Assembly: GCA_049517675.1 (NCBI GenBank)
Contig: JBEKRV010000022.1
Coordinates: 1 to 64,000 of the forward strand
Direction: 5' to 3'
From: Bog-756 sp049517675
GTDB lineage: Bacteria; Actinomycetota; Acidimicrobiia; Acidimicrobiales; RAAP-2
Length of the DNA: 64,000 nt
Under the pieces are notes generated by a model. The model made no database searches and was not told the origin of the DNA. It was given only the letters and a program-made list of their open reading frames with translations. Below are positions 25,204 through 33,058 of this stretch, one piece after another. The first letter of the stretch is position 1; every line of letters starts with the position of its first letter. A program made the position numbers and the translations under genes.

Positions 25204-25947
25204 TCAGTTGCCGAGGATGGAGTTGAGGCCGCCACTCAGGTTGAAGCCTCCTCCGCTCCCGCCCTTGTCGTCACGGGGGAGGTAGTCCCCGACCTCCGCG
25301 GCCAGTTCGCTGATGCTCATGGACTGGAGCCACACCTTGCCCGGGCCGGTCAGGGTGGCGACGAAGAACCCGTTTCCGCCGAACATCTTGTTCTTGATGC
25401 CGGGGATGGTGGCGATGGAGAACTGGACGCCCTCGGTGAACGCGCCCACGTGACTGGGGTGGACCCGGAGGGTGCTCCCGGGCTCGAGGTCGTAGGCGAA
25501 CAGTTCGCCGGAGAGCTCGAGCCACGCCTGGCCCTGGCCGGTCAGGTGCTGGAGGAAGAAACCCATTCCGCCGAGAAAGGCGCCGCCGAGCTTCTGCTGC
25601 ATGGCCACCGAGGCCTCGATCCCGTCGGTGCCACAGAGGAAGCCGGAGCGGTGGACGAAGTAGGACTGTTGGGGGGTCACGTCCACGCTGATGATGTTGC
25701 CGGGCAACTTGGCCGGGAACACGACGGTGCCCGGACCGCCCTCGGACGTGTACTGCGTGAGGAAGAGTCCGGCGCCGCCGACCATCCGCTTGGCCGCCTT
25801 CAGGAACCCTTTCCCGCCGGTCGTCTGGCTGAGTTGGATGGTCGAGGTCATCCAGCCCAGATCGCCGTGGGTCGAGATGATCGACTCACCCACCTGCAGG
25901 TTTGCTTCGAGTACGGGGAGCACGGTCCCCTTGACGGCGAATTCCAC
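25204..25947 (-). CDS. AIM24 family protein
   Basis: 247 residues of the AIM24/TIGR00266 family, recognised by repeated Gly-rich beta motifs: GGAGLFLTQYTSEGGPG, GGMGFFLQHLTGQG and GGNGFFVATLTGPGKVWLQS, plus the C-terminal glycine-rich tail. Function in bacteria is not established. It has no signal peptide or membrane helix. GTG 25947 has AGGAGG seven bases upstream. It precedes the WS/DGAT gene by 32 bases on the same strand, so the two may be co-transcribed. Confidence 0.85.
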   Translation of the reverse strand: MEFAVKGTVLPVLEANLQVGESIISTHGDLGWMTSTIQLSQTTGGKGFLKAAKRMVGGAGLFLTQYTSEGGPGTVVFPAKLPGNIISVDVTPQQSYFVHRSGFLCGTDGIEASVAMQQKLGGAFLGGMGFFLQHLTGQGQAWLELSGELFAYDLEPGSTLRVHPSHVGAFTEGVQFSIATIPGIKNKMFGGNGFFVATLTGPGKVWLQSMSISELAAEVGDYLPRDDKGGSGGGFNLSGGLNSILGN

Positions 25948-26131
25948 TGCAGAACCTCCTGATCGAGGAAGCCTCCGGTGGGAGGCCGCGTCCTGTGAGG
26001 CTACCGACCGGGCCTGGGGGAGTCCACGACCCGCAACACCTCATCGAGACCCCCGCGTTGCAGCCACGCGGCCGCTCGACGCGGTGTCCTGACGGGAGTC
26101 GCCCGGTCACGCTGTTACAGTCGCCTCCGAT

Positions 26132-27721
26132 ATGACGGCGCGTCAGATCGACGGGAAGCACGCGACCCTTGTCGAGGTCCTGCGGGCCGCGGCGCAGCAG
26201 AACGCGGATGTCGAGGCATACGTCGAGCCGGCCACCGCAGGACGGCCGCGCCGAGCGTTGACCTTCGCCGGCCTGGACCGGGCTGCCGACGGGTTGGCCG
26301 GGCTGCTCGCCACCCACGGCGTGGGGCCGGGGACCGTCGTCTGCCTCCTGCTCCCGAGCTCGATCGACTACATGGTCGTCTACGCGTCGGTCACCCGGCT
26401 CGGTGCCGTCACCTCCGGTATCAACGTTCGCCTCGGGGCCGCCGAGGTCACCTCGATCATCGAACGGACCCGTCCCACGGTGACCGTCGTCGACGACGGG
26501 GGGGCGGTGCCCGGTGGACCGACCGGCACCGTCCTCACCCGCTGCGAGTGCGTGGCGGCCACCGACGGCCCACCCCCCTCCGCGTGGCCGCGGCTGTCGC
26601 CGTCGGACCCGGTGGCCGTGGTGTGGACCAGCGGGACGACCGGCCTGCCGAAGGGGGCGGTCTTCGACCACGACAATCTGCGGGCGGTCGCCGAGGGGAC
26701 CGACATCCTGTCCGAGGCCGGTGACCGGCGGCTGTCGCCCCTGCCCTTCGCCCATGTCGGGTCGATGACCCGGGTGTGGGACGAGGCGGTCAACGCCGTG
26801 ACCACCGTGATCACCCCCACCCCGTGGCGGTCGGCCGACGCCGTCCCGGTCATGGAGGCCGAGCGGATCACCGTGGCCCAGGGAGTTCCTACGCAGTGGG
26901 CGCTGGTACTTGCCGAGCCCGCCCTGGCGACGGCGGACCTGTCGTCGCTGCGCATTGCCGGGACGGGTGCGTCCCGGGTTCCCGCCGAGCTGGTCGCCGA
27001 CATGCGCGAGGCCCTGGGGGTGCCGGTGGTGGTCCGGTACACCTCGACCGAGGCGTCCCTCGGTACCGGCACCGTCCCGGGGGACCCCGACGAGGCGGTG
27101 GCCACCACGGTGGGCCGCCCCGTGCCCGGGGTCAGCCTCGCCGTGGCCGGCGACGACGGCCGTGAACTCCCCACCGGTGAGGTCGGCCGGGTGAGGATGC
27201 GTTCGGCCGCCGTGATGCGCGGGTACTGGGGTGGACCGCTGAGCGGTCCGGGGGCCGATGGCCTGGTGTTCGATGCCGCGGCGACGGCGGCGGTGCTGAG
27301 CGACGACGGATGGCTCACCACCGGGGACTTCGGGTTCCTCGACGACGAGGGACGGCTCCACCTGGTCGGCAGGGCCAACGAGCTCTACATCCGGGGCGGC
27401 TACAACGTGTACCCGGCCGAGGTGGAGAGCGTCCTGAACGGCCGTCCCGATATCGAACAGGTGGCCGTCGTCGGCGTGCCGGACCCGGTGCTCGGCGAGA
27501 TCGGCGTGGCCTTCGTCGTCCGTGCGGAGGGCTCGGAAGCGGACGAGGCGACGCTGCTCGCCGGGATCCGGGAGACGGTCCGGGCATCCCTCGCCGACTA
27601 CAAGGCCCCCGACCGACTGGTCGTGGCCGACGATCTTCCCCTGACGTCGATGATGAAAGTAGACAAGAGGGTCCTGGCCGACCGCGCCGCCCTCGAAACG
27701 AACGGAGCCAAGCAACGATGA
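26132..27721 (+). CDS. Acyl-CoA synthetase (ANL superfamily)
   Basis: 529 residues. AMP-binding P-loop VWTSGTTGLPKGAVF (about 167), YTSTEASLGTG in place of the more usual YGxTE, WLTTGDFGFLDDEGRL and GRANELYIRGGYNVYPAEVE, with a C-terminal MMKVDKRVL containing the catalytic Lys. It activates a carboxylic acid as its CoA thioester; the acid is unknown. It heads a four-gene run with an unrecognised protein, a second ligase and an SDR. The 16-base motif seen before fadE30 and fadD3 overlaps its start codon, suggesting shared control. Confidence 0.85.
   Translation: MTARQIDGKHATLVEVLRAAAQQNADVEAYVEPATAGRPRRALTFAGLDRAADGLAGLLATHGVGPGTVVCLLLPSSIDYMVVYASVTRLGAVTSGINVRLGAAEVTSIIERTRPTVTVVDDGGAVPGGPTGTVLTRCECVAATDGPPPSAWPRLSPSDPVAVVWTSGTTGLPKGAVFDHDNLRAVAEGTDILSEAGDRRLSPLPFAHVGSMTRVWDEAVNAVTTVITPTPWRSADAVPVMEAERITVAQGVPTQWALVLAEPALATADLSSLRIAGTGASRVPAELVADMREALGVPVVVRYTSTEASLGTGTVPGDPDEAVATTVGRPVPGVSLAVAGDDGRELPTGEVGRVRMRSAAVMRGYWGGPLSGPGADGLVFDAAATAAVLSDDGWLTTGDFGFLDDEGRLHLVGRANELYIRGGYNVYPAEVESVLNGRPDIEQVAVVGVPDPVLGEIGVAFVVRAEGSEADEATLLAGIRETVRASLADYKAPDRLVVADDLPLTSMMKVDKRVLADRAALETNGAKQR
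26133..26148. promoter_or_regulatory. Candidate operator (TRACGKCGYGTCAGAT motif), copy 3
   Basis: TGACGGCGCGTCAGAT begins at the second base of the ATG; its core TGACG-GCG-CGTCA is a perfect inverted repeat. A possible -10 box, TACAGT, lies at 26116-26121. Confidence 0.5.
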
Positions 27722-28554
27722 CCGGCAACTCGACACCAGCCCAGGGCGGCGTCACCGACGACCCGATCAGGATCGGGACGATGCTCTACACCCTCGTGGA
27801 GCCGCACCGGGGACACGAGGTCGACTACAACCGGTGGTACGAGCGGGACCACTTCTACGCCGGCTGCCAGATCGGTGCCTACAACTTCGCCGGTGCCCGC
27901 TTCGTCGCGACGGCACCGCTGAAGGGCCTGCGGTACCCGGAGGGTGCGGACGCGCTGGTCGCCGACCCGGCGGTCGGCAGCTACCTCGGCGTCTACTACG
28001 TGCTCGACGGCCACCACGACGAGTGGAACCGGTGGGCCGTCGACCAGGTGAACGTCCTGCACAGGGCCGGCCGGATGTTCGAGCACCGCGACCACATCCA
28101 TACCGGTCTGTACCGGTTCGAATGGGAGTACCGCCGCAACGCCGACGGCGTACCGGCCGAGCTCACCCTCGACCACCGGTTCCCGGGCATGGCCTCGGTC
28201 TTCGTCGAGCCGGCCGACGGGACGACCGGCGAACGGGTCGGGGCCTGGCTGCGCGAGGAGTACCTGCCGTCGGTCGTCCCCGGATCGCCGGTGGCCACGG
28301 TGCTCGGTTTCAGCCCGCTGCCCCTGCTGGCCGATGCGCCCGGCGATGTCCCCCGGGGCGACACCCTCGACGAGCGGGTCCTGGCGATGTGCTTCGTCGA
28401 CGAGACCCCCGACGAGGCCTGGCCCGACGTGTTCGCCCCGCTCGGCACGGCGGTGGCCGAAGCCGGACTCGGCACGGTCATCTGGGCCTCGGCGTTCATC
28501 GGCACGGTGCCCGGCACCGACACCTACACCGACCAGCTGTGGTCGGACCAGTAG
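27718..28554 (+). CDS. Conserved hypothetical protein, possible double EthD/dimeric alpha-beta-barrel fold
   Basis: 278 residues, starting in an ATGA overlap with the ligase stop. The N-terminal half has GTMLYTLVEPHRGHEVDY and RWYERDHFYAGCQ, the later half MASVFVEPADG and WLREEYLPSVV; both resemble the strand-loop-helix of EthD or dimeric alpha-beta-barrel proteins, so two such domains are possible. This is a judgement by eye. There is no signal peptide. Its position between two acyl-CoA ligases suggests a role in the same degradation pathway, but no reaction can be assigned. Confidence 0.65.
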   Translation: MTGNSTPAQGGVTDDPIRIGTMLYTLVEPHRGHEVDYNRWYERDHFYAGCQIGAYNFAGARFVATAPLKGLRYPEGADALVADPAVGSYLGVYYVLDGHHDEWNRWAVDQVNVLHRAGRMFEHRDHIHTGLYRFEWEYRRNADGVPAELTLDHRFPGMASVFVEPADGTTGERVGAWLREEYLPSVVPGSPVATVLGFSPLPLLADAPGDVPRGDTLDERVLAMCFVDETPDEAWPDVFAPLGTAVAEAGLGTVIWASAFIGTVPGTDTYTDQLWSDQ

Positions 28555-28603
28555 CCACTCCGGCGACCGATCCCCGGCCCACGACCTCAGGAGCACGATT
28601 CCC

Positions 28604-30256
28604 ATGGACGACGACGTGACGACCCGGATGCAGGAGCGGGCGGATGCCCGCGGGTGGGTGTTCGCCCCCACGCTGTGGCAATTGATCGAGGCCCGGGCCG
28701 CCGCCACGCCGGACGCCGTCCTGGCCCACGAGGACACCGGCGACGAACTGACCTTCGCCGGCTACCGCGATGCCTGCCTGAGGGCCGCGGCGGGGCTGTT
28801 CTCCGAATGCGGGGTGACGGTCGACACCAGCGTCAGCTGGGAGCTGCCGACCTGGAACGAGTCGCTCGTCCTGGTGGGTGCACTGGCCCGGCTGGGCGCA
28901 CGCCAGAACCCGCTGATCCCGATCTACCGGAACCGGGAGGTCGGGTTCATCACGGAGCAGAGCGGCGCCTCGCTGCTGGTGGTCCCGACGGTCTATCGCG
29001 GCTTCGATTTCGCGGCCATGGCCGAGGAGATCGCCGCGTCGCGGCCCGGACTCTCGGTCCTGGTGGTGGACCGGGACCTGCCCGACGGCGACCCGGCGGT
29101 GCTCCCTCCGTTCCAACCGGCACCGGCATCGGCCGCCGATGCGCCCGTGCGGTGGCTCTTCTACACCTCGGGCACCACCGCCGACCCGAAGGGTGCCCCC
29201 CACACCGACCTCACCGTCATGGCCTCGGCACTGGCCATGGCCGAGTGCCTCGACATCCGACACGATGACGTCTCCGCGCTCGTGTTCCCATTCACCCACA
29301 TCGGCGGCATCGGATGGTTGCTCGCCTCGCTGATGACCGGGTGCACCCTGTTGACCACCGAGGCGTTCAATCCGACCGACACCCCTGCGTTCCTGGCCGA
29401 CAACGACGTGACGTTGGCCGGATCGGGGACGCCGTTCCACATGGCCTACCTGGCCGCACAGCGGGCGAGCAACGAAGGCACGGACGAGGCCGGTGGGGAG
29501 GCGCAGCCGATCTTCCCGAACGTCCGCTCCTACCCGGGTGGCGGTGCGCCCAAGCCACCCCAGCTCCATCACGACCTGAAGCGGGAGATCGGCGGGGTGG
29601 GGATCGTCTCGGGTTACGGGCTGACCGAGGCGCCCATCGTGGTGATGGCCTCGACCGAGGACCCCGACCAGAAGCTGGCCGACACCGAGGGTCGCCCGAC
29701 ACCCGGGGTGGAGCTCATCGTGGTGGCGCTCGACGGTACCCGGGCGGGGCCCGGCGTCGAGGGGGAGATCCGCCTAAAGGGCCCCCAGGTCATCCGTGGC
29801 TACCTCGACCCGGCGCTCGACGCCGACGCCTTCGACGACCAGGGCTTCTTCCGCAGTGGCGATCTCGGGATCGTCGACGACGAAGGCTACGTGACGATCA
29901 CCGGCCGCCTCAAGGACGTCATCATCCGCCACGGTGAGAACATCTCGGCGAAGGAGGTGGAGGATCTCCTCTACGCCCATCCGGCCGTCGCCGACGTGGC
30001 CGTGATCGGTCTGCCCGACCCGAGGACGGGGGAGCGGGCCTGCGCCGTGGTGGCGGTGACCGAGGGCGAGTCCTTCGATGCCGCCGCCATGGGGGAGTAC
30101 CTGCGGACCCAGGGGCTGCGGGTCAACGCCATCCCCGAGCAGCTCGAGCTGGTCGAGGTGGTCCCCCGGAATCCGGCGGGCAAGATCCTGAAGCACACAC
30201 TGCGGGAGCGCTTCGCCCCCGCCGGAACGTCACCGAACAGCGAGGGGAAGCCATGA
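28604..30256 (+). CDS. Acyl-CoA synthetase, cyclohexanecarboxylate-CoA-ligase-like
   Basis: 550 residues. P-loop FYTSGTTADPKGAPHTD with the following VFPFTHIGGIGWL is characteristic of the alicyclic-acid/short-chain ligase group. Also YGLTEAPIV, FFRSGDLGIVDDEGY and RLKDVIIRHGENISAKEVE; the terminal Lys lies in NPAGKILKHTLR. ATG 28604 has AGGAG upstream. Its stop overlaps the SDR start (ATGA). A cyclic or branched carboxylic acid is a likely substrate by family resemblance only. Confidence 0.83.
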   Translation: MDDDVTTRMQERADARGWVFAPTLWQLIEARAAATPDAVLAHEDTGDELTFAGYRDACLRAAAGLFSECGVTVDTSVSWELPTWNESLVLVGALARLGARQNPLIPIYRNREVGFITEQSGASLLVVPTVYRGFDFAAMAEEIAASRPGLSVLVVDRDLPDGDPAVLPPFQPAPASAADAPVRWLFYTSGTTADPKGAPHTDLTVMASALAMAECLDIRHDDVSALVFPFTHIGGIGWLLASLMTGCTLLTTEAFNPTDTPAFLADNDVTLAGSGTPFHMAYLAAQRASNEGTDEAGGEAQPIFPNVRSYPGGGAPKPPQLHHDLKREIGGVGIVSGYGLTEAPIVVMASTEDPDQKLADTEGRPTPGVELIVVALDGTRAGPGVEGEIRLKGPQVIRGYLDPALDADAFDDQGFFRSGDLGIVDDEGYVTITGRLKDVIIRHGENISAKEVEDLLYAHPAVADVAVIGLPDPRTGERACAVVAVTEGESFDAAAMGEYLRTQGLRVNAIPEQLELVEVVPRNPAGKILKHTLRERFAPAGTSPNSEGKP

Positions 30257-31083
30257 GCCCGATCCAGCGTGTCACCCTCGGCCGGGGCGGCGACGAGCAC
30301 GAAGCAGCCGACGCCGCCATGGCGGGGTTCGTCGTCCCCCGGTTCGTGGGCCGGGTGGCCGTCGTCACCGGGGCGGGCTCCGGCATCGGCCGTGCCGTGG
30401 CACGGCGCCTGGCCGAGGAGGGGGCGTCCGTCGCCGCCCTCGACATCGCAGGCGACGCGGCGGCCGAGACGGTGGCAGGGATCGTTGCTGCCGACGGGAA
30501 GGCGGTGGACTACGTCTGCGACGTCACCTCGGAGACCTCGGTGGCCGACGTCGTGGCGTCGGTGGTCGGCGACCTCGGCCCGCCCCGGGTCGTGTGCAAC
30601 GTGGCCGGGATCGGTGGCTTCTTCAACACCGTGGACATGCCGTTCGATCGGTGGCAGCAGATCCTCGGCGTCAATCTCACCGGGCCGTTCCTGGTGTGCC
30701 GGGCGGCACTGCCCCACCTCCTCGAGCACGGCGGCTCGATCGTCAACGTGGCGTCCAACACCGCGCTCATGGGACAGGCCTACTCGGCCGCCTACTGCGC
30801 GTCCAAGGGTGGGCTGCTGATGTTCACCAAGGCGCTCGCCGCCGAGTACCTCGGCCAGGGGGTGCGGGCCAACGTGGTGGCCCCGGGTGGGACGGACACA
30901 CCGCTTCTCGGATCGTTCGGCCTGCCCGATGGTGCAGACCCGAAGCAGTTGACCAAGATCATGAGCCCGATGGGCTTCTCCACCCCGGCCGAGATCGCCG
31001 CCTCGATCGCCTTCCTCGCCTCGGACGAGTCGTCCTACACGACCGGCGCGGTGCTGTCGGTGGACGGGGGCCTGACCATCTGA
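30253..31083 (+). CDS. Short-chain dehydrogenase/reductase
   Basis: 276 residues. Cofactor motif TGAGSGIG (about 40-47), NVAG, the catalytic Ser-region VASNTALMG and YCASKGG (Tyr and Lys of the active site), then the C-terminal TTGAVLSVDGGLTI. The acidic residue after the second strand (ALDIAG) favours NAD over NADP. An N-terminal extension of about 30 residues precedes the fold. It is last in the ligase operon, coupled by ATGA. It probably oxidises a hydroxyacyl or ring hydroxyl of the same substrate. Confidence 0.87.
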   Translation: MSPIQRVTLGRGGDEHEAADAAMAGFVVPRFVGRVAVVTGAGSGIGRAVARRLAEEGASVAALDIAGDAAAETVAGIVAADGKAVDYVCDVTSETSVADVVASVVGDLGPPRVVCNVAGIGGFFNTVDMPFDRWQQILGVNLTGPFLVCRAALPHLLEHGGSIVNVASNTALMGQAYSAAYCASKGGLLMFTKALAAEYLGQGVRANVVAPGGTDTPLLGSFGLPDGADPKQLTKIMSPMGFSTPAEIAASIAFLASDESSYTTGAVLSVDGGLTI

Positions 31084-31150
31084 CCTGACGGCCGGGCTCG
31101 ACGGCTGGGGAGGACCGACGGCGACCGAACCGGCTGGGGAGGAACCGCCA

Positions 31151-31255
31151 GGGACCGAATCGACACGGACCGAATCGACACGGAACGAACCGCCAGGGAC
31201 CGAATCGACACGGACCGAATCGACACGGACCGAACCGCCACGGACCGAACCGACA
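31151..31255. repeat. 15-bp tandem array, 7 copies, with a 45-bp higher-order period
   Basis: Seven contiguous copies of the type cggaccgaatcgaca. Variants alternate so that three units form a 45-bp super-unit repeated twice with one change (31151-31195 and 31196-31240). It starts 67 bases after the SDR stop. Confidence 0.92.
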
Positions 31256-31475
31256 TGGGCGGTACTTGCGGTAGCGGTGTCACGGCGGTCGGTCGCCGAC
31301 GTCCTCGACGGCTCCCAACGGGGTGCGGGCCCGTCCCCCGGTCCGTCGCGGTGGCGCACACGGTGCCGGAGCGTGCGGGTGCGTTCCCGCGAACATACGC
31401 GTTGACCTGCGCAGACGCCGGGATCGTCACAAGCAGAGGCTGCCGGCGGTGGCCGCGTGCAACAATGGAACATCG

Positions 31476-31492
31476 AGCGACAAACTGTCGCT
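31476..31492. promoter_or_regulatory. 17-bp palindromic operator upstream of the P450
   Basis: AGCGACA-AAC-TGTCGCT, a perfect 7-3-7 inverted repeat ending 19 bases before the P450 ATG, of the size bound by TetR-type repressors. No regulator gene is adjacent. Confidence 0.6.
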
Positions 31493-31511
31493 TCCGATCG
31501 TGAGGTGAGCC

Positions 31512-32714
31512 ATGACCGATGTTCGTCCGGTCGACCACTGGGACTCCGACTTCGACGTCCTGAGTCGTCCTTACGTGGATGACCCCTTCAGCATCTGGGA
31601 CGACCTCCGTCAGACCTGCCCGGTCGCCCACACCGATCGGCGCGGGAGCACCTGGCTTCCCACCCGCTACGACGACGTCGTCGAGCTGGCCCATGACATC
31701 GAGCACTTCAGCTCGCTCGACATCACGGTCATCCCGTTCACCGGTGAGGAGCCCGAGGAGCCGGTCCTCCCCTACGGCGTCCCGCCCATCTCCGCCGACC
31801 CACCGCTGCACACGTGGACCAGACGGCTCCTGCTGCCCTGGTTCTCGCACCGTAAGGTGGAGAGCTACGAGCCCATGACCCGGGCGCTGTGCGCCCGACT
31901 GGTCGACGGCTTCCTGGCGGCCGGCCGGGCCGACGCCGCCGCCGATTACGCCCAGCAGATCCCGGTCCGGGTGATCGCCGCCATCCTGGGCGTCCCGGCC
32001 GAACTCTCGGACACGTTCACCGGATGGGTCCGTGCCGTCCTCGAATTCGCCGACGACGAGGAGATCCGCCGAGAGGGGACGATCGCCCTCATCGAGTACT
32101 TCGTGTCCGAGCTGGCCCGACGGAAGGAGCACCCGGGGGACGACCTGATGAGTGCCCTGCTGCTGTCCGAGGTCGACGGGCAGCCGATCGAGGATTCGAT
32201 CGTGCTCGGGGTCTCCGCCCTGACGCTGATCGCCGGGGTCGATACCACCTGGAGTGCCATCGGCTCGTCGCTGTGGCACCTCGCGACACATCCCGACGAC
32301 GCCAAGACCCTGGCCACCGACCCCGCGGCCATGCCGCTGGCCGTCGAAGAGCTGCTGCGGGCCTACTCGCCGGTGACCATGGCCCGGATCGTCACCTCGG
32401 ACGTCGAGTTCCGGGGATGCCCGATGCAGGCCGGCGACAAGGTGCTCATGAACTTCCCCGCCGCCAACCGGGACCCGGATGCGTTCGAACATCCGGAACA
32501 GGTGATCCTCGACCGGGCCCACAACCGCCATGTGGCATTCGGCTCGGGCATCCACCGCTGTGCCGGGTCCAACCTGGCCCGGATGGAGCTTCGGGTGGCC
32601 ATCGAGGAGTGGTTGAAACGGATCCCGGAGTTCCGGATCGAAGAAGGGGCGGAGGTGACCTGGGCCGGCGGTCAGGTACGCGGTCCCCGTCGGGTGCCGG
32701 TGGTGTTCCCGTGA
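31512..32714 (+). CDS. Cytochrome P450
   Basis: 400-residue soluble bacterial P450. Heme-binding FGSGIHRCAGSNLARMEL (Cys about 353), oxygen-activating I-helix LIAGVDTTWSAIG (Thr about 242) and the K-helix EELLR (ExxR). It would hydroxylate an unknown substrate with two electrons from the ferredoxin encoded immediately downstream (GTGA overlap). ATG 31512 has a GAGGTGAG site. Its neighbours (acyl-CoA ligases, SDRs) suggest a lipid, terpenoid or steroid substrate; that is inference. Confidence 0.93.
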   Translation: MTDVRPVDHWDSDFDVLSRPYVDDPFSIWDDLRQTCPVAHTDRRGSTWLPTRYDDVVELAHDIEHFSSLDITVIPFTGEEPEEPVLPYGVPPISADPPLHTWTRRLLLPWFSHRKVESYEPMTRALCARLVDGFLAAGRADAAADYAQQIPVRVIAAILGVPAELSDTFTGWVRAVLEFADDEEIRREGTIALIEYFVSELARRKEHPGDDLMSALLLSEVDGQPIEDSIVLGVSALTLIAGVDTTWSAIGSSLWHLATHPDDAKTLATDPAAMPLAVEELLRAYSPVTMARIVTSDVEFRGCPMQAGDKVLMNFPAANRDPDAFEHPEQVILDRAHNRHVAFGSGIHRCAGSNLARMELRVAIEEWLKRIPEFRIEEGAEVTWAGGQVRGPRRVPVVFP

Positions 32715-32908
32715 AGATCCGGGTCGATCCAGAGAAGTGCACCGGTCACGCCCGCTGCTACGGGTTGGCCCCCGAGCTGTTCTCGGTGGACGACTACGGG
32801 TTGTCGTCGGTGGTCGGCGACGGCACGGTGCCTCCCGAGCTCGAGGACAAGGCCCGGCTCGCCATCGCCAACTGCCCCGAATATGCGATCGAGGAGATCC
32901 GCGAGTAG
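32711..32908 (+). CDS. P450-associated ferredoxin with a His in the cluster motif
   Basis: 65 residues, start GTG 32711 overlapping the P450 stop. The cluster motif is CTGHARC ... NCPEYAI, that is Cys-x2-His-x2-Cys-xn-Cys-Pro: the usual second cysteine is His. Such ferredoxins, with a [3Fe-4S] or unusual [4Fe-4S] cluster, are known partners of actinobacterial P450s. The protein should hand electrons to the P450. Its last five codons including the stop (EIRE-TAG) resemble the 15-bp repeat that follows. Confidence 0.9.
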   Translation: MKIRVDPEKCTGHARCYGLAPELFSVDDYGLSSVVGDGTVPPELEDKARLAIANCPEYAIEEIRE

Positions 32909-32967
32909 GGCATCCGCGACCAGGGCATCGGTGACCAGGGCATCCGCGACCAGGCGATCCGCGACCA
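32908..32967. repeat. 15-bp tandem repeat directly after the ferredoxin stop, 4 copies
   Basis: Copies of gggcatccgcgacca begin at the last base of the TAG. In the ferredoxin frame the units read GIRDQ/GIGDQ until a TGA 21 codons later. The gene's own final 15 bases match the unit at 11 of 15 positions. Confidence 0.9.
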
Positions 32968-33045
32968 GGGGTGACCGTCGGCTGTACGGACGGTCACCAA
33001 CGACGCCCACGGTCGACTGCTCCGGGATCGCGAGCTTCGACTCGC

Positions 33046-33051
33046 TATCGT
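33046..33051 (+). promoter_or_regulatory. -10 box of the exported-protein gene (leaderless)
   Basis: TATCGT, seven bases, then GTG 33059; no ribosome site in front of the start codon. Confidence 0.4.
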
Positions 33052-33058
33052 TGGCGAC

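Larger units (their letters stand above)
31084..31511. other. 428-base gap with repeat array and operator, no gene supported
   Basis: It holds the 15-bp array (31151-31255), about 220 bases in which I see nothing distinct, a perfect palindrome at 31476-31492 and the P450 ribosome site GAGGTGAG (31502-31509). Long open frames through the array on the minus strand are products of its period of 15. Confidence 0.6.

Noticed and set aside
25886..27736. 616-codon frame opposite an acyl-CoA ligase
   Set aside because: Antisense to a protein with complete ANL motifs; no domain recognisable.
31151..31255. CRISPR array
   Set aside because: Units are contiguous with no spacers and no cas genes are nearby; the same holds for the other arrays.
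29971..31473. 500-codon minus-strand frame running through the 15-bp array
   Set aside because: Opened by antisense of a ligase and SDR, and by the period-15 repeat; the VRVDS-type runs are just the array.
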